From positions 1 through 64,000 of the forward strand of contig CAZXIC010000003.1 of assembly GCA_964640195.1 (NCBI GenBank): DNA of 64,000 nucleotides. The letters run 5' to 3'. This stretch comes from CAZXIC01 sp964640195 (GTDB taxonomy: Archaea; Iainarchaeota; Iainarchaeia; Iainarchaeales; GCA-2688035). Below the pieces are notes generated by a model. It searched no databases. It was not told the DNA's origin and worked only from the letters and a program-made list of their open reading frames with translations. Position numbers and translations under genes: made by a program. This document shows positions 32,676-40,733 of this stretch, piece by piece (positions within the stretch are counted from its first letter, which is position 1; each line of letters starts with the position of its first letter).

Positions 32676-33245
32676 TCAAACCTCCAGCTCCAGCTGTGCC
32701 TGCACCCGCTTGTCCGATACGTCGAATTCGTGCTGTTTTTTGATTATGAACTCGCAGTCTTTTTCGCCCAAGGCAATGCAGTGGGTTTCCACGCACTCGA
32801 CGTTTGACTGGAATACCTTACTGAAGAGGCCGGCAAGGATGCCGCGGACTATGTGGTCACTCGGCGTCTTGACCTTTCCGCGCAGCCTGCCGGTTAGGGG
32901 GTTGTTCAAAACGCGCACAATCGCCTTCTTTCTCTGAAAATCAAGGTCTACGTTCTTTATGTTGCCCCAGCCGGAAGCAACAAAATACTGTTCCAAAAAG
33001 TTAACCATCTTCTCGCCCTTGAAGCCGAACTCCAAGCCGAACTGGCTGACAAGGCGCTCCCTCACGCTCTGCTTGACATTGTAGTAAACGTGCCGCTCAA
33101 AAGCAGGATTGTCAGTGTTAAGCATTCCGGAAAGGAGTTCAGTGGGGCAGATAAGGAAAGGCAGGTTAACAAGGAAAAAGTTGCTGTTTTTGTAATGCAG
33201 ACCATTCGTGAAAATAAACCTGTCGTAAAAGGAATTAAGCATCAC
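32676..33245 (-). CDS. V4R-domain protein
   Basis: The 189 residues end in CVETHCIALGEKDCEFIIKK, the cysteine-bearing signature of the 4-vinyl reductase (V4R) small-molecule-binding domain. An N-terminal alpha/beta part precedes it. V4R domains sense hydrocarbons or other ligands and can bind a metal through the Cys. It overlaps the end of the wHTH gene by four bases (ATGA), which suggests that the wHTH is controlled by, or works with, this sensor. Confidence 0.8.
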   Translation of the reverse strand: MMLNSFYDRFIFTNGLHYKNSNFFLVNLPFLICPTELLSGMLNTDNPAFERHVYYNVKQSVRERLVSQFGLEFGFKGEKMVNFLEQYFVASGWGNIKNVDLDFQRKKAIVRVLNNPLTGRLRGKVKTPSDHIVRGILAGLFSKVFQSNVECVETHCIALGEKDCEFIIKKQHEFDVSDKRVQAQLELEV

Positions 33246-33586
33246 AACTCACTTTCGGGTTTGTGGCTGAATTCAAGAATCTTGTGGATTGTCCTAAGCT
33301 TTTCTGCCTGCAGGGGCCACACGACAAGAGCGTTGCCAACGCGCTTGCTGAGCAACAACTGCTTTTCAACCAGTTTTTTGAGGTAATAGGCATACTTGGT
33401 GCTGGCCTGCTTTTTCCGCTTGCGCGAGGAAAGGTCTTCCCGGAAATGCTCTGCGATTTCAAGTGCAGTGGTCGGCCAGTGCTCCAAGACGAGCTCGAAA
33501 ATCTCTTTTTCCCTTCCGTGCAAAGCAAAGGCAAAGGAGGAACTGCTACCAGGCAGCAATTCTGGCATGGCAGGTGTGTTGGGCAT
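33242..33586 (-). CDS. Small winged-helix regulator
   Basis: The 114-residue protein has a wHTH (EIFELVLEHWPTTALEIAEHF, given as EIFELVLEHWPTT / ALEIAEHF, then KYAYYLKKLVEKQLLLSKRVG). A TATA-like TTTAAATATAAT lies about 25-35 bases before ATG 33586. It heads a two-gene operon with the V4R protein. The same pair order (wHTH then KaiC and V4R-like) recurs at 26.9-29.7 kb. Confidence 0.7.
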   Translation of the reverse strand: MPNTPAMPELLPGSSSSFAFALHGREKEIFELVLEHWPTTALEIAEHFREDLSSRKRKKQASTKYAYYLKKLVEKQLLLSKRVGNALVVWPLQAEKLRTIHKILEFSHKPESEL

Positions 33587-33662
33587 TATTGCAGAAAATA
33601 CGGCTTTATTATATTTAAATTTTGCGGTTCTGTTCTGGCATGCCAGAAAAACAGGGGCTTCC

Positions 33663-34355
33663 TTAGAGCAGCGACAGCGCTGTCAGGAGCAGGACACTGA
33701 CAAGCGCTCCTGTTATGAAGAACAGGGGCTTGCCTGACTCTTCCCTGGGCACCATGTCTCTTATCACGATGTAGAGAAGCGCCCCTATCACGAAGGAAAA
33801 GAGGAGGTGGTAGGCTTGAGGGTTGATGTTTATGATTGAGGCAAAGGCGGCGCCAAGGAGGGGAGAGAGAGGCAGCAGGATGCCGGCAAAGCTCTTTCTG
33901 TTGAAATGCGCGTCAATGTGGTTTAGGCTGAGGCTGCTGCTGAAGGTGTGCAGAAGCAACGGCACGAAAATCAAGAGGCCTGAAACGTAGTTTTCAATGC
34001 TGAACGCAAGGAACAAGGCAATGCCAACAACAAAGTGGTTTATGAAGAAGCCGAGCACGTGGATTGAGGCAAGGTCCTGCAGCAGCTCACCCTTGTTCTT
34101 GATGTGCTGGTAGATGTACTTCTCTCCCAGGTGGAACAGGATAAAGCCGGAAAGGATTAAGAGGTAGATGGTTTCGCCGATGTGCTCTATGCCGGTAAAG
34201 AACTCGGGGAGGAGGCGCAGGAAGATTATCGCGAGGAATAAGCCTGCGGAGAAGGAAATCAGGTGCGTGTGGTATTTTTCTGCATGTCCAGAGTAGGACT
34301 CGGAGAAAAAGTGCACTAATGCAAGGATTCCTGCAAGAACGAAAACCACTAGCAT
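33663..34355 (-). CDS. ZIP-like membrane transporter homologue
   Basis: Eight hydrophobic helices are likely in 230 residues. Helix 2 has the ZIP word FSAGLFLAIIFLRLLPE. Helices 4 and 5 are at the right place, but their metal-binding motifs are not canonical: INHFVVGIAL in place of HNxxDG, and LLHTFSSSL in place of HExPHE. It may be a divergent ZIP or a non-transporting relative. The TATA for it and for the PHP gene overlap at 34381-34392. Confidence 0.65.
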   Translation of the reverse strand: MLVVFVLAGILALVHFFSESYSGHAEKYHTHLISFSAGLFLAIIFLRLLPEFFTGIEHIGETIYLLILSGFILFHLGEKYIYQHIKNKGELLQDLASIHVLGFFINHFVVGIALFLAFSIENYVSGLLIFVPLLLHTFSSSLSLNHIDAHFNRKSFAGILLPLSPLLGAAFASIININPQAYHLLFSFVIGALLYIVIRDMVPREESGKPLFFITGALVSVLLLTALSLL

Positions 34356-34380
34356 AAGCAGAACAATAAACGGTTTTTTG

Positions 34381-34392
34381 GTTTAAATATTT
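34381..34392. promoter_or_regulatory. Shared bidirectional TATA-like sequence
   Basis: GTTTAAATATTT is TATA-like on both strands, about 26 bases from the minus ATG at 34355 and 20-30 bases from the plus ATG at 34412. The ZIP-like and PHP genes are divergent from it. Confidence 0.45.
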
Positions 34393-34411
34393 TTCTGCTG
34401 CTTGTTTAGTT

Positions 34412-35341
34412 ATGCCGACCCTGACGCTTGATTTGCACACACACCTTATCGAGAAGGGTGAGAAGCCGGAAAGGTACTGGAAAGCGGCCAGGGCGAAAAA
34501 ACTGGATGCTGTTGCGATAACGGAACATGCTGACAGGCAGCCGCGGAAAGCGTACGAGCTCTTGTTGGAAAGGAAGCCAAAGGGGATTGCGCTGATTCCC
34601 GCGATGGAATTGAATTGCGCCATCGGCCATGTTCTTGCATACGCAAGGGATGAAGGGATTTATTCAATTAAAAAGCTGTATAAAAAGAACCTGCCGATTG
34701 GAAAGGCGCTGTCAATTGCTGAAAGTGAAGGGCTGCTGTTGAGCGTTTCACACCCCTGGGGCTTGAGCTATGACAGCGCTGCGTACGTTCTCGGCGAGAA
34801 AAGGCTGGCAAGGCTGGTTGAATCTGAAAAAATCGGGGTTGAGGCATACAACGGCATGTTTGGGAACGTGAGCAGCTTTTTCTACAGCAGCAGCTGGATA
34901 AGGAAGCCGATGAACTTCCTTGATTTTCTGGAGAAAAGCAGGGTTGGCAGGAAAACAAGACTGAGTGGAATTGGGAGAAAGATGAGGGGAAAGCTGGACA
35001 AAAAGGGCAGGGAGCTTATAGAAAGGTGCGCGAAGCCAATCGAATTGGGAACAAAAGCCAGGTTCATTACTGCTGGCAGCGACGGGCACAGCGCAGCAAG
35101 AATCGGCACAGGGATAATGAAGGTGAATGTAAGGGGCACAGCAAGCAACAAGGCTTTGCTGCAAGCAGTGGAACAGAAAAGCAGGGTTGTGTGGGCAGGC
35201 CCATACGTAAGGGAAACGAGGAAGGGTTATGCGGCAGATGCCGCAACACTTAACAAGCGCGAGTTCCTGCAGGGGATAAAGTATGCCACAAAAAGGGCTA
35301 TTGTGAAGGGGATTGGCAGAAGGAAAAAGAAGAAGAGCTAA
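34412..35341 (+). CDS. PHP-domain metal-dependent hydrolase
   Basis: The PHP fold is marked by the first motif DLHTHLIEKGEKP, then AITEHAD, HPWG and a late DGHS. These bind a di- or trinuclear metal site. The PHP superfamily includes histidinol phosphatases, RNase-like enzymes and polymerase-associated domains; this free-standing 309-residue form has a lysine-rich tail (GRRKKKKS) suggesting RNA or DNA contact. It is divergent from the ZIP-like gene. Confidence 0.8.
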   Translation: MPTLTLDLHTHLIEKGEKPERYWKAARAKKLDAVAITEHADRQPRKAYELLLERKPKGIALIPAMELNCAIGHVLAYARDEGIYSIKKLYKKNLPIGKALSIAESEGLLLSVSHPWGLSYDSAAYVLGEKRLARLVESEKIGVEAYNGMFGNVSSFFYSSSWIRKPMNFLDFLEKSRVGRKTRLSGIGRKMRGKLDKKGRELIERCAKPIELGTKARFITAGSDGHSAARIGTGIMKVNVRGTASNKALLQAVEQKSRVVWAGPYVRETRKGYAADAATLNKREFLQGIKYATKRAIVKGIGRRKKKKS

Positions 35342-35373
35342 TTTTTAAATAAGCTTTGTCCAAAAATTTGTGC

Positions 35374-35784
35374 ATGATTGCTGCTGTTTACCCTGGCATG
35401 CTTCTTTCTGATATTCCAGGCGATGCAACAGCACTGCATTTGGTGAGGCCCGTTAAAAAAAGCCTGCTGGAGGCAGTCCTGCGGAAATGCGGCGGGATTG
35501 CGAGGGTTACTGCGAGCAGGAGCTGTTTGAAGAGAGTGTCGCCTGCGTGCAAGCAGATGCTGCAAGCAGAGGGGATTGAGATTGCGGTTGAAACAAGGCC
35601 AGGCAGGGCAATTGCTGTGCCCTTGGAAAAAATGCTGCATGCCCTGGAGATGAGGCGCGACTATCAATCACTTAGGGAGATTGAGAGGGTTACAGGCATC
35701 CCCAAGAGCACTGTGCACTATCTGCAGAGATATGCGCAGAGGGCAAAGGTTAAAAACGGGAAAAAGATTATTTATTTGAAGTGA
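35374..35784 (+). CDS. HTH-containing protein of unknown function
   Basis: The 136-residue protein has an N-terminal alpha/beta part and a C-terminal helix-turn-helix (REIERVTGIPKSTVHYLQRY), like recombinase or sigma-type helices. ATG 35374 lies about 23-32 bases after a TATA-like TTTTTAAATAAG, so it is preferred over the in-frame TTG 35356. It is followed by the zinc-ribbon gene at 35789 with a four-base gap, so the pair may work together. No family is recognised. Confidence 0.55.
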   Translation: MIAAVYPGMLLSDIPGDATALHLVRPVKKSLLEAVLRKCGGIARVTASRSCLKRVSPACKQMLQAEGIEIAVETRPGRAIAVPLEKMLHALEMRRDYQSLREIERVTGIPKSTVHYLQRYAQRAKVKNGKKIIYLK

Positions 35785-35788
35785 TGCT

Positions 35789-36115
35789 GTGGCAAATGAG
35801 TTTTTCGAGCAGAGGATAATTGAGCTGACAAGGAAGGGCGCGTTGGACAAAGTCAGGTTTTTGAAGGGCTTGGGGAAAAAAGTGATGCCCTCGCAGCTTG
35901 AAAGGATATTGCAGAACGACAAAAGCGTTTTGCAGGAATTGTTTTTGCCAAAATGGGTTAGCTGGGACTTGCTGAGGGCGTGGGCAGACAATAACCGGGT
36001 TGAGGAAAGGGGCAAAAGATGCATCCTGTGCGGTCAGGCAACAGAGCTGGGGATTGACTTCAACGAGAAATTCATCTGCGAAAACTGCTTTGTCAGGCTG
36101 AAGAATTTACATTAG
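35789..36115 (+). CDS. Small protein with C-terminal zinc ribbon
   Basis: The 108 residues have a helical N-terminus and then CILCGQATELGIDFNEKFICENC, two CxxC pairs of a zinc ribbon (written here as CILCGQ...CENC). GTG 35789 is used as start, with a run of purines upstream. It sits just after the HTH protein. It could be a regulator or a translation-associated factor; nothing more is visible. Confidence 0.55.
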   Translation: MANEFFEQRIIELTRKGALDKVRFLKGLGKKVMPSQLERILQNDKSVLQELFLPKWVSWDLLRAWADNNRVEERGKRCILCGQATELGIDFNEKFICENCFVRLKNLH

Positions 36116-36116
36116 C

Positions 36117-36776
36117 TCATTCTTTCCTTTCGCCGAAGAGGGCGGTGCCGATTCTGACCATGGTGCTGCCTTCCTCAACAGCAACAGCATAATCGTTGCT
36201 CATCCCCATGCTCAATTCAGGCAAGGAAAGCTGCAGGGCAAGCTCCCTCATTTTCCGGAAGAATGGCCTTGTCTGCTCTGCCTGCAGGAAAGGAGCCATG
36301 CAGAACAAGCCTTTCACGCGCAAGTTTTGGAATTGCTTTATTTCAGCGTACACTGATGCAGCATTTCCAGGCAGAACACCGAACTTGCTCTCCTCTTTCG
36401 CGATATTAACCTCAATGAAAACAGGGAAAGGTTCTTCAGCAGCGTCATTTATTCTCCCCGCGAGCTTTACGCTGTCAACGCTCTGGATGCAGTCAAACAG
36501 CTGCACTGCCTTCTTTGCCTTGTTGCTCTGCAGGTGCCCGATGAAGTGCCACTGCACAGAACCGCCAATTTCGTTTATTTTTCTCTCGGCTTCCTGAACG
36601 TAGTTTTCGCCGCAGATTGAAATTCCAGCAGCAATTGCCGCCTGAATTTTTTCAACCGGCTGGGATTTTGTTGCCGCGAGGACTGTGATTTCAGCAGAGC
36701 TCCTGTGCGATTTGGCGCATGCAGAGCTGATTTGCGCCCTTATCTTGAGCAGGTTTGCTTCAATCGCAGAGGGCAT
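36117..36776 (-). CDS. YggS/PLPBP-family pyridoxal-phosphate-binding protein
   Basis: These proteins bind PLP on a lysine in a TIM barrel and maintain B6 homeostasis. The 219-residue product has AATKSQPVEKIQ with the PLP Lys, GENYVQEA, WHFIGHLQSNKAKK and the C-terminal SMGMSNDYAVAVEEGSTMVRIG (in parts: SMGMSNDYAVAV and GSTMVRIG). ATG 36776 matches the family start; a TATA-like GAATTTAAAGTC precedes it and overlaps the stop of the zinc-ribbon mini-gene. Confidence 0.9.
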   Translation of the reverse strand: MPSAIEANLLKIRAQISSACAKSHRSSAEITVLAATKSQPVEKIQAAIAAGISICGENYVQEAERKINEIGGSVQWHFIGHLQSNKAKKAVQLFDCIQSVDSVKLAGRINDAAEEPFPVFIEVNIAKEESKFGVLPGNAASVYAEIKQFQNLRVKGLFCMAPFLQAEQTRPFFRKMRELALQLSLPELSMGMSNDYAVAVEEGSTMVRIGTALFGERKE

Positions 36777-36799
36777 GTGAAAACCAAGGGGGATAGACT

Positions 36800-36946
36800 T
36801 TAAATTCCGGGCATTCCTGGCTTTGGCTGTTGCTGCTGCATCCTGTAATGGCAGGCAGGGCATTCAAGGGTTACGAATACCTTTTCCCCTGCCAGTTGTT
36901 CCAAGCCAACCCTGCGCATGGCAGCGCCGCATTTCGGGCAGTTCAT
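36800..36946 (-). CDS. 48-residue zinc-ribbon protein
   Basis: A short ORF below the usual gene-calling cutoff. It reads MNCPKCGAAMRRVGLEQ...LECPACHYRMQ: two CPxC motifs about 22 residues apart, a minimal zinc ribbon. The last residues (PGMPGI) run into the YggS promoter. A TATA-like CTTTTAAACAAT lies upstream around 36972-36985. Both the Cys spacing and the promoter support it being a real gene. Confidence 0.65.
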   Translation of the reverse strand: MNCPKCGAAMRRVGLEQLAGEKVFVTLECPACHYRMQQQQPKPGMPGI

Positions 36947-37010
36947 GTTCCGTCAATTGATTGAAAGGGGAAATTGTTTAAAAGGATAATTTGGCTAATG
37001 GTTTAATGCC

Positions 37011-37691
37011 ATGGCAGTAAAAGCAGTTGTTTTTGATTTGTTTGGGGTTCTGACATGCGCTACTTCGCCAGAACGGAGAATCATCAAAAAATGGAAATTG
37101 AGCCCGAAAATCCACCCTGCATTGCAGCGGGCTGTTTGCGGGCAAAAATTTTTTTCTTGGGACAAATACCTTGACAAAGTAATTGAAACTGCGGGGATTG
37201 AAAACAGTGCAAAGAACAGGGCATTAGTTAGGAAAATAGTGGACTCTGAGGTTGAAAGAGGGTTGAAAAATGTTTTCCCTGAAGCAAAAGCAGTTATGCG
37301 GAAGTTAAAGGAGAAAGGATATACACTAGGGCTTGTTTCAAATGCCTGTCCACACTGTAGGGAGATTCTTGAAAAAAACCGCTTGCTTGGCTATTTCAAA
37401 AAATCAGCAGTTATATTTTCCTACGAGGTTGGAATGACAAAACAAAACCCGAAAATATTCAGCCTCTGCATAAAAAGGCTTGGCATTCCTGCAGGCAAAG
37501 TGGTTATGGTTGGAGATAGCTTGGAGGGGGATATTATCGGGGCAAGAGCTGCAATGAATGGGAAAGCGCAGGGCATCCTAATCTCTGCAAAGCCAAGCCC
37601 CCGAGCAAAAAAGGTCGGCTGCTTGGTTGTTTCCAGCCTTGCAAAGGTTCCAAAAGCCATAGGCAAGCATAATATAAAATCAAATGCCTAA
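37011..37691 (+). CDS. HAD-family hydrolase
   Basis: The 226-residue protein starts MAVKAVVFDLFGVLTC (motif I with a Phe in place of Asp at the second conserved position, FDLFGVLT), then VSNACP (motif II), TKQNPKIF (motif III Lys) and VMVGDSLEGDIIGARAA (motif IV). Missing the second Asp may point to a phosphonatase- or dehalogenase-like member rather than a phosphatase. It is one of two HAD genes in a row, with about 12 bases between. Confidence 0.8.
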   Translation: MAVKAVVFDLFGVLTCATSPERRIIKKWKLSPKIHPALQRAVCGQKFFSWDKYLDKVIETAGIENSAKNRALVRKIVDSEVERGLKNVFPEAKAVMRKLKEKGYTLGLVSNACPHCREILEKNRLLGYFKKSAVIFSYEVGMTKQNPKIFSLCIKRLGIPAGKVVMVGDSLEGDIIGARAAMNGKAQGILISAKPSPRAKKVGCLVVSSLAKVPKAIGKHNIKSNA

Positions 37692-37703
37692 AAGGATTGT
37701 TGG

Positions 37704-38393
37704 ATGGGTTTTAACATGGTTTTGAAGGCTGTTTTGTTTGATTTGGACAACACGCTGGTTGACTTCATGCAGATGAAGAGGCGCTGCAGCGAGGCAGCCA
37801 TAAGGGCAATGGTTGAGGCAGGGCTGCCGCTGAATGAAGAGAGGGCGAAAAAGAGGCTTTTCGCAATGTACTGGAAAGCCGGCATAGAGGACCAGAACAT
37901 TTTTGAAAAGTTCCTTAAGGCAACGATGGGAAAAGTGGATTACAGGGTGCTTGCAACTGGGATAGCTGCCTACAGGAGAGTGAAGGCAGGCTACCTTGCC
38001 CCTTATCCGCACGTGAGGGAAACGCTTGTGAAGCTGAAGGGCCAGGGCTTGAAGCTCGGGATTGTGAGCGATGCCCCGAGGCTGCAGGCCTGGCTGAGGC
38101 TGGCTGAAATGAATCTGGTCGAATTTTTTGATGTGGTTGTTGCATTGGAAGATACGGGCAGGAAAAAGCCGCACAAGATGCCTTTCAGGCAGGCAATACG
38201 GAAACTGGACGTAAAGCCGCAGGAAGTATTGTTCGTAGGCGACGACCCGCAGCGGGACATAAAGGGGGCAAAGAGCGTTGGCATGCTGACAGCGCTTGCG
38301 GCATACGGGCAGCTGTTAAAGGGAAAAGCAAAGGCGGATTTCGTTCTAAGGGACGTGAAACAGCTGCAAAAAATAGTCAAGGCTTATACATAA
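37704..38393 (+). CDS. HAD-family phosphatase (GapP/PGP-like)
   Basis: The 229-residue protein has VLFDLDNTLVDF (two Asp, motif I), IVSDAPRLQ (motif II), GRKKPHKMPFR (motif III Lys) and LFVGDDPQRDIKGAKSVG (motif IV). This fits archaeal HAD phosphatases such as those of the TIGR02253 group. ATG 37704 has AGGA eight bases upstream; ATG 37716 is a possible alternative. A separate duty from the preceding HAD protein is likely because motif I differs. Confidence 0.85.
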   Translation: MGFNMVLKAVLFDLDNTLVDFMQMKRRCSEAAIRAMVEAGLPLNEERAKKRLFAMYWKAGIEDQNIFEKFLKATMGKVDYRVLATGIAAYRRVKAGYLAPYPHVRETLVKLKGQGLKLGIVSDAPRLQAWLRLAEMNLVEFFDVVVALEDTGRKKPHKMPFRQAIRKLDVKPQEVLFVGDDPQRDIKGAKSVGMLTALAAYGQLLKGKAKADFVLRDVKQLQKIVKAYT

Positions 38394-38407
38394 TAAGTGG
38401 CTTTCTT

Positions 38408-39418
38408 TTAGGTGTACTCCTTCAGCTGCACTTTCCTGTTCTTCAGGTGGAAGAAGTTTTTGGTGAGCAGCGCACAGCGAAACAGTGCTGCGTCAATGTC
38501 ACTGCCTTTTCCCTGGAATGCTGATGCTCCGGCATGACCGCCGCCCCTGCCCGGGAAGTAGTTGGGCATGAGCTGGAAGACATGCCTTGCCAAATCAAAC
38601 CTGCTTTTTCTCACAACCTGCTGCGATGCCCTGCCGCTTATCCGCAGCTTTCCCTCCTCGCTGTCTCCTGCAAACGCAATGTCTGCCCCTATTTTAACAA
38701 GCGTTGAGGCTGCGTCTGCCTCAAAGGCTCCTATGTCGGCTGTTGCTATGACGTAGTTGCCCAAGCGAAAAATCCTGCTCCTCTTCGCTGCTTTTAGTGC
38801 TGCAATCTTTTGGTCAAATGTCCTTGGAACGGAGAAGAGGGAGAGAAGCTGGCTGAAGCTCTTTCCGCTTTTTTTGAGCGCTGCAGCCATTATTAAGAAG
38901 GTTTTGCTGTCCGCTGTGAGGAAGTAGGCGCTGTCCGCGACAATGCCTGCAGCAATGCAGGCAGCAATCCTTTTCTCAATGGGAATTCTGCCCCTCTGCA
39001 GCAGTTCAAAGACAATTTCGCAGGAGGCAACCGCATCAGGTTTCACAAGTTCTGTTACTCTCGTGCCAAGCTTTTCCCTTGTTTTTGTGTGGTGGTCAAT
39101 TAGATAGGTTTGCCCTCTGAAGCGCTTTATCGCAGGAGCGGCACTGCCAGCCATTTTCCTTGAATTGAAGTCAACCAAGAAAAGGCAGTCGAACCTATTA
39201 AAGTTCCGCCAGCCGTTCAGGGTGTATGGGATGCGAAGCCTTGACGCAAATGCCTTTGCAGGCTTTGCAATATGCTCCGGAACAAGGATTTTCACCCTGT
39301 TCCGTTTCCTTAAAGCGAAAAAGAGCGCGCCTGCTGCAGCCAGGGCATCAACATCGCAGCCTGCATGCGTTATTATCAAAATTTTTTTTCTTTTGAAGGA
39401 GGAAAGATTGGGAAACAA
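38408..39418 (-). CDS. DHH-family phosphoesterase (RecJ/NrnA-like)
   Basis: The 336-residue protein has the DHH motifs: ITHAGCDVDALAAAGALF (I), VDFNSRK (II), LIDHHTKT (III, the DHH), and in DHHA1 the GRGGGHAGA motif near the end. Such proteins degrade short DNA/RNA or cyclic dinucleotides with Mn2+. It follows prefoldin beta by seven bases and appears to be the last gene of the superoperon. Confidence 0.9.
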   Translation of the reverse strand: MFPNLSSFKRKKILIITHAGCDVDALAAAGALFFALRKRNRVKILVPEHIAKPAKAFASRLRIPYTLNGWRNFNRFDCLFLVDFNSRKMAGSAAPAIKRFRGQTYLIDHHTKTREKLGTRVTELVKPDAVASCEIVFELLQRGRIPIEKRIAACIAAGIVADSAYFLTADSKTFLIMAAALKKSGKSFSQLLSLFSVPRTFDQKIAALKAAKRSRIFRLGNYVIATADIGAFEADAASTLVKIGADIAFAGDSEEGKLRISGRASQQVVRKSRFDLARHVFQLMPNYFPGRGGGHAGASAFQGKGSDIDAALFRCALLTKNFFHLKNRKVQLKEYT

Positions 39419-39424
39419 CCTTAA

Positions 39425-39802
39425 TCACTTTTTCTGCTCTTTTTCCTCCTTCACCTCTGCTGCAACGTCTGTTGCAACTGTCTGCCCTGACTCAATCTGC
39501 GATTTCAGTTTGTTCAACTTGTTTACAAGGCTGTCTTCCTGCTTTTGCAGGGTCTTGATTCTCAAATCAAGCGCATCTTTCTTTTCCTTCAATTCTTTTT
39601 TGACCTTTGATGTATCCGACTGGATTAAAATGTTCCCGACAGCTTTGTAGACGCGCTTTTCCTTGGTCTTTGCCAATTCGTCCAACGCCTGTTTCATTGC
39701 CCCGCTCTGCAACTGCATTTGCTGCTTTTGCCCTGAAACATTGAACAGCTGCGCCCTGCCTTGCTCAAACTCCCGAATCTTTGCTTCTTTCTCTTCAACC
39801 AT
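39425..39802 (-). CDS. pfdB: Prefoldin beta subunit
   Basis: Prefoldin is a jellyfish-shaped hexamer that hands unfolded proteins to the thermosome. The 125-residue protein is almost all coiled coil with a short beta-hairpin in the middle (KRVYKAVGNILIQSD) and hydrophobic tentacle tips. The sequence ends in a KEEKEQKK tail. It stands between pcc1 and the DHH gene in the same direction as the superoperon. Confidence 0.9.
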   Translation of the reverse strand: MVEEKEAKIREFEQGRAQLFNVSGQKQQMQLQSGAMKQALDELAKTKEKRVYKAVGNILIQSDTSKVKKELKEKKDALDLRIKTLQKQEDSLVNKLNKLKSQIESGQTVATDVAAEVKEEKEQKK

Positions 39803-39808
39803 TTCCCC

Positions 39809-40051
39809 TTAAACCTCCATAACGTTTTTTGACAAAACAACCGAATTCAGTATTCCGTTTGTTGCTGCCCTCAGTGCTGTTCTGTCCTGTGCCTTAATAT
39901 CTATTAAGAGTGCATCATTTTTAATTTTAACAGATGTGGTGCTTCTCCTTTCATGCGCTGCGCCGAGTTCGGGTGCAATTGCTTTTAAAACCAGCCCTGC
40001 TTTTTCCCTAGAACCAAAGCCAAGGGACATCTGCAAGCGGTACTCTGCCAA
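39809..40051 (-). CDS. pcc1: KEOPS complex subunit Pcc1
   Basis: Pcc1 is the dimerising subunit of KEOPS, which makes the t6A modification of tRNA. The 80 residues include the Pcc1 pattern GSREKAGLVLKAIAPELG, a beta strand SVKIKNDALLIDI and the ending RAATNGILNSVVLSKNVM. It is the usual length. Its place between Rpo12 and prefoldin beta is conserved in many archaea. Confidence 0.88.
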   Translation of the reverse strand: MAEYRLQMSLGFGSREKAGLVLKAIAPELGAAHERRSTTSVKIKNDALLIDIKAQDRTALRAATNGILNSVVLSKNVMEV

Positions 40052-40065
40052 GGGAACACCCTTTC

Positions 40066-40200
40066 CTACCTTGCCTTAATGTTCTTTGCAACAGGTTCCC
40101 TTACCTTGTACAGTATCTTGTAAGCGCAGACAGGGCACCTGATTATGCCTCCCGGCAACTCCTTTATCACTTCACCGCATTTACCGCACTTGTAGGGCAT
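40066..40200 (-). CDS. rpo12: DNA-directed RNA polymerase subunit Rpo12 (RpoP)
   Basis: A 44-residue ORF shorter than common cutoffs. It reads MPYKCGKCGEVIKE...IIRCPVCAYKILYKVREP: two CxxC pairs of a zinc ribbon and the conserved C-terminal motif CPVCAYKILYK...VAKNIKA, diagnostic of the Rpo12/Rpb12 subunit. It lies between eL43 and pcc1 as in the usual superoperon. Confidence 0.95.
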   Translation of the reverse strand: MPYKCGKCGEVIKELPGGIIRCPVCAYKILYKVREPVAKNIKAR

Positions 40201-40228
40201 GATAACAGCCTCCGCTATGCTTTTCTTT

Positions 40229-40720
40229 TTATATCTTCAAAAAGCCCTTCTTCTTTTTACTATTTATTTTTTTCTCATTACCGGCGGGCTTTGCCGCTTT
40301 CTTCTTCGCTTTTTTCCCGCTCCTCTTTTCTTCCTTTTTCTCTGCCCTCTCTTTCTTTTCTTCCTTGGCAGTAGCTCCTGCTTTCTTTGCTTCTGCAGGT
40401 TCTGCCCCAGCTTCTGCAGGGTGCTCTGTCGCTAGGAGCAGCTCTTTCGCCTTTGGCAGGAAAGAGCGCTGGCTAACCATTTTTTGGACAATCGAGCCAA
40501 TCGGGGTAACAGGCAGGTATGCACCGCCTGCAAATGTTGCACTGCACTTTCTGCAGCTGTAAAGACCTGCAGCTGTTCTCTTGGCTTTCTCGTAGCCGCA
40601 GCGAGGACAGGGATAATATTTTTTCTGCTTGCCTTCAACCTTAAGCAGCCTCTTTCTTATTCCAACGCCGTATCTCGCGCCAAACCTGCCGGTACGCTCT
40701 ACTCTCTTGGTTTTGCCCAT
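40229..40720 (-). CDS. rpl37ae: Ribosomal protein eL43 (L37Ae) with long basic tail
   Basis: eL43 is a zinc protein of the large subunit. The first 80 residues are standard: RTGRFGARYGVGIRKRL, then CPRCGYEKAKRTAAGLYSCRKC, the zinc site (in parts). A C-terminal extension of about 80 residues (KKEERAEKKEEKRSG-like) is extra and rich in Lys, Ala, Glu. Archaeal eL43 is usually about 85-95 residues, so the tail is unusual. Start is ATG 40720; the frame opens at 40732. Confidence 0.92.
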   Translation of the reverse strand: MGKTKRVERTGRFGARYGVGIRKRLLKVEGKQKKYYPCPRCGYEKAKRTAAGLYSCRKCSATFAGGAYLPVTPIGSIVQKMVSQRSFLPKAKELLLATEHPAEAGAEPAEAKKAGATAKEEKKERAEKKEEKRSGKKAKKKAAKPAGNEKKINSKKKKGFLKI

Positions 40721-40733
40721 TGTAGCGAACACC

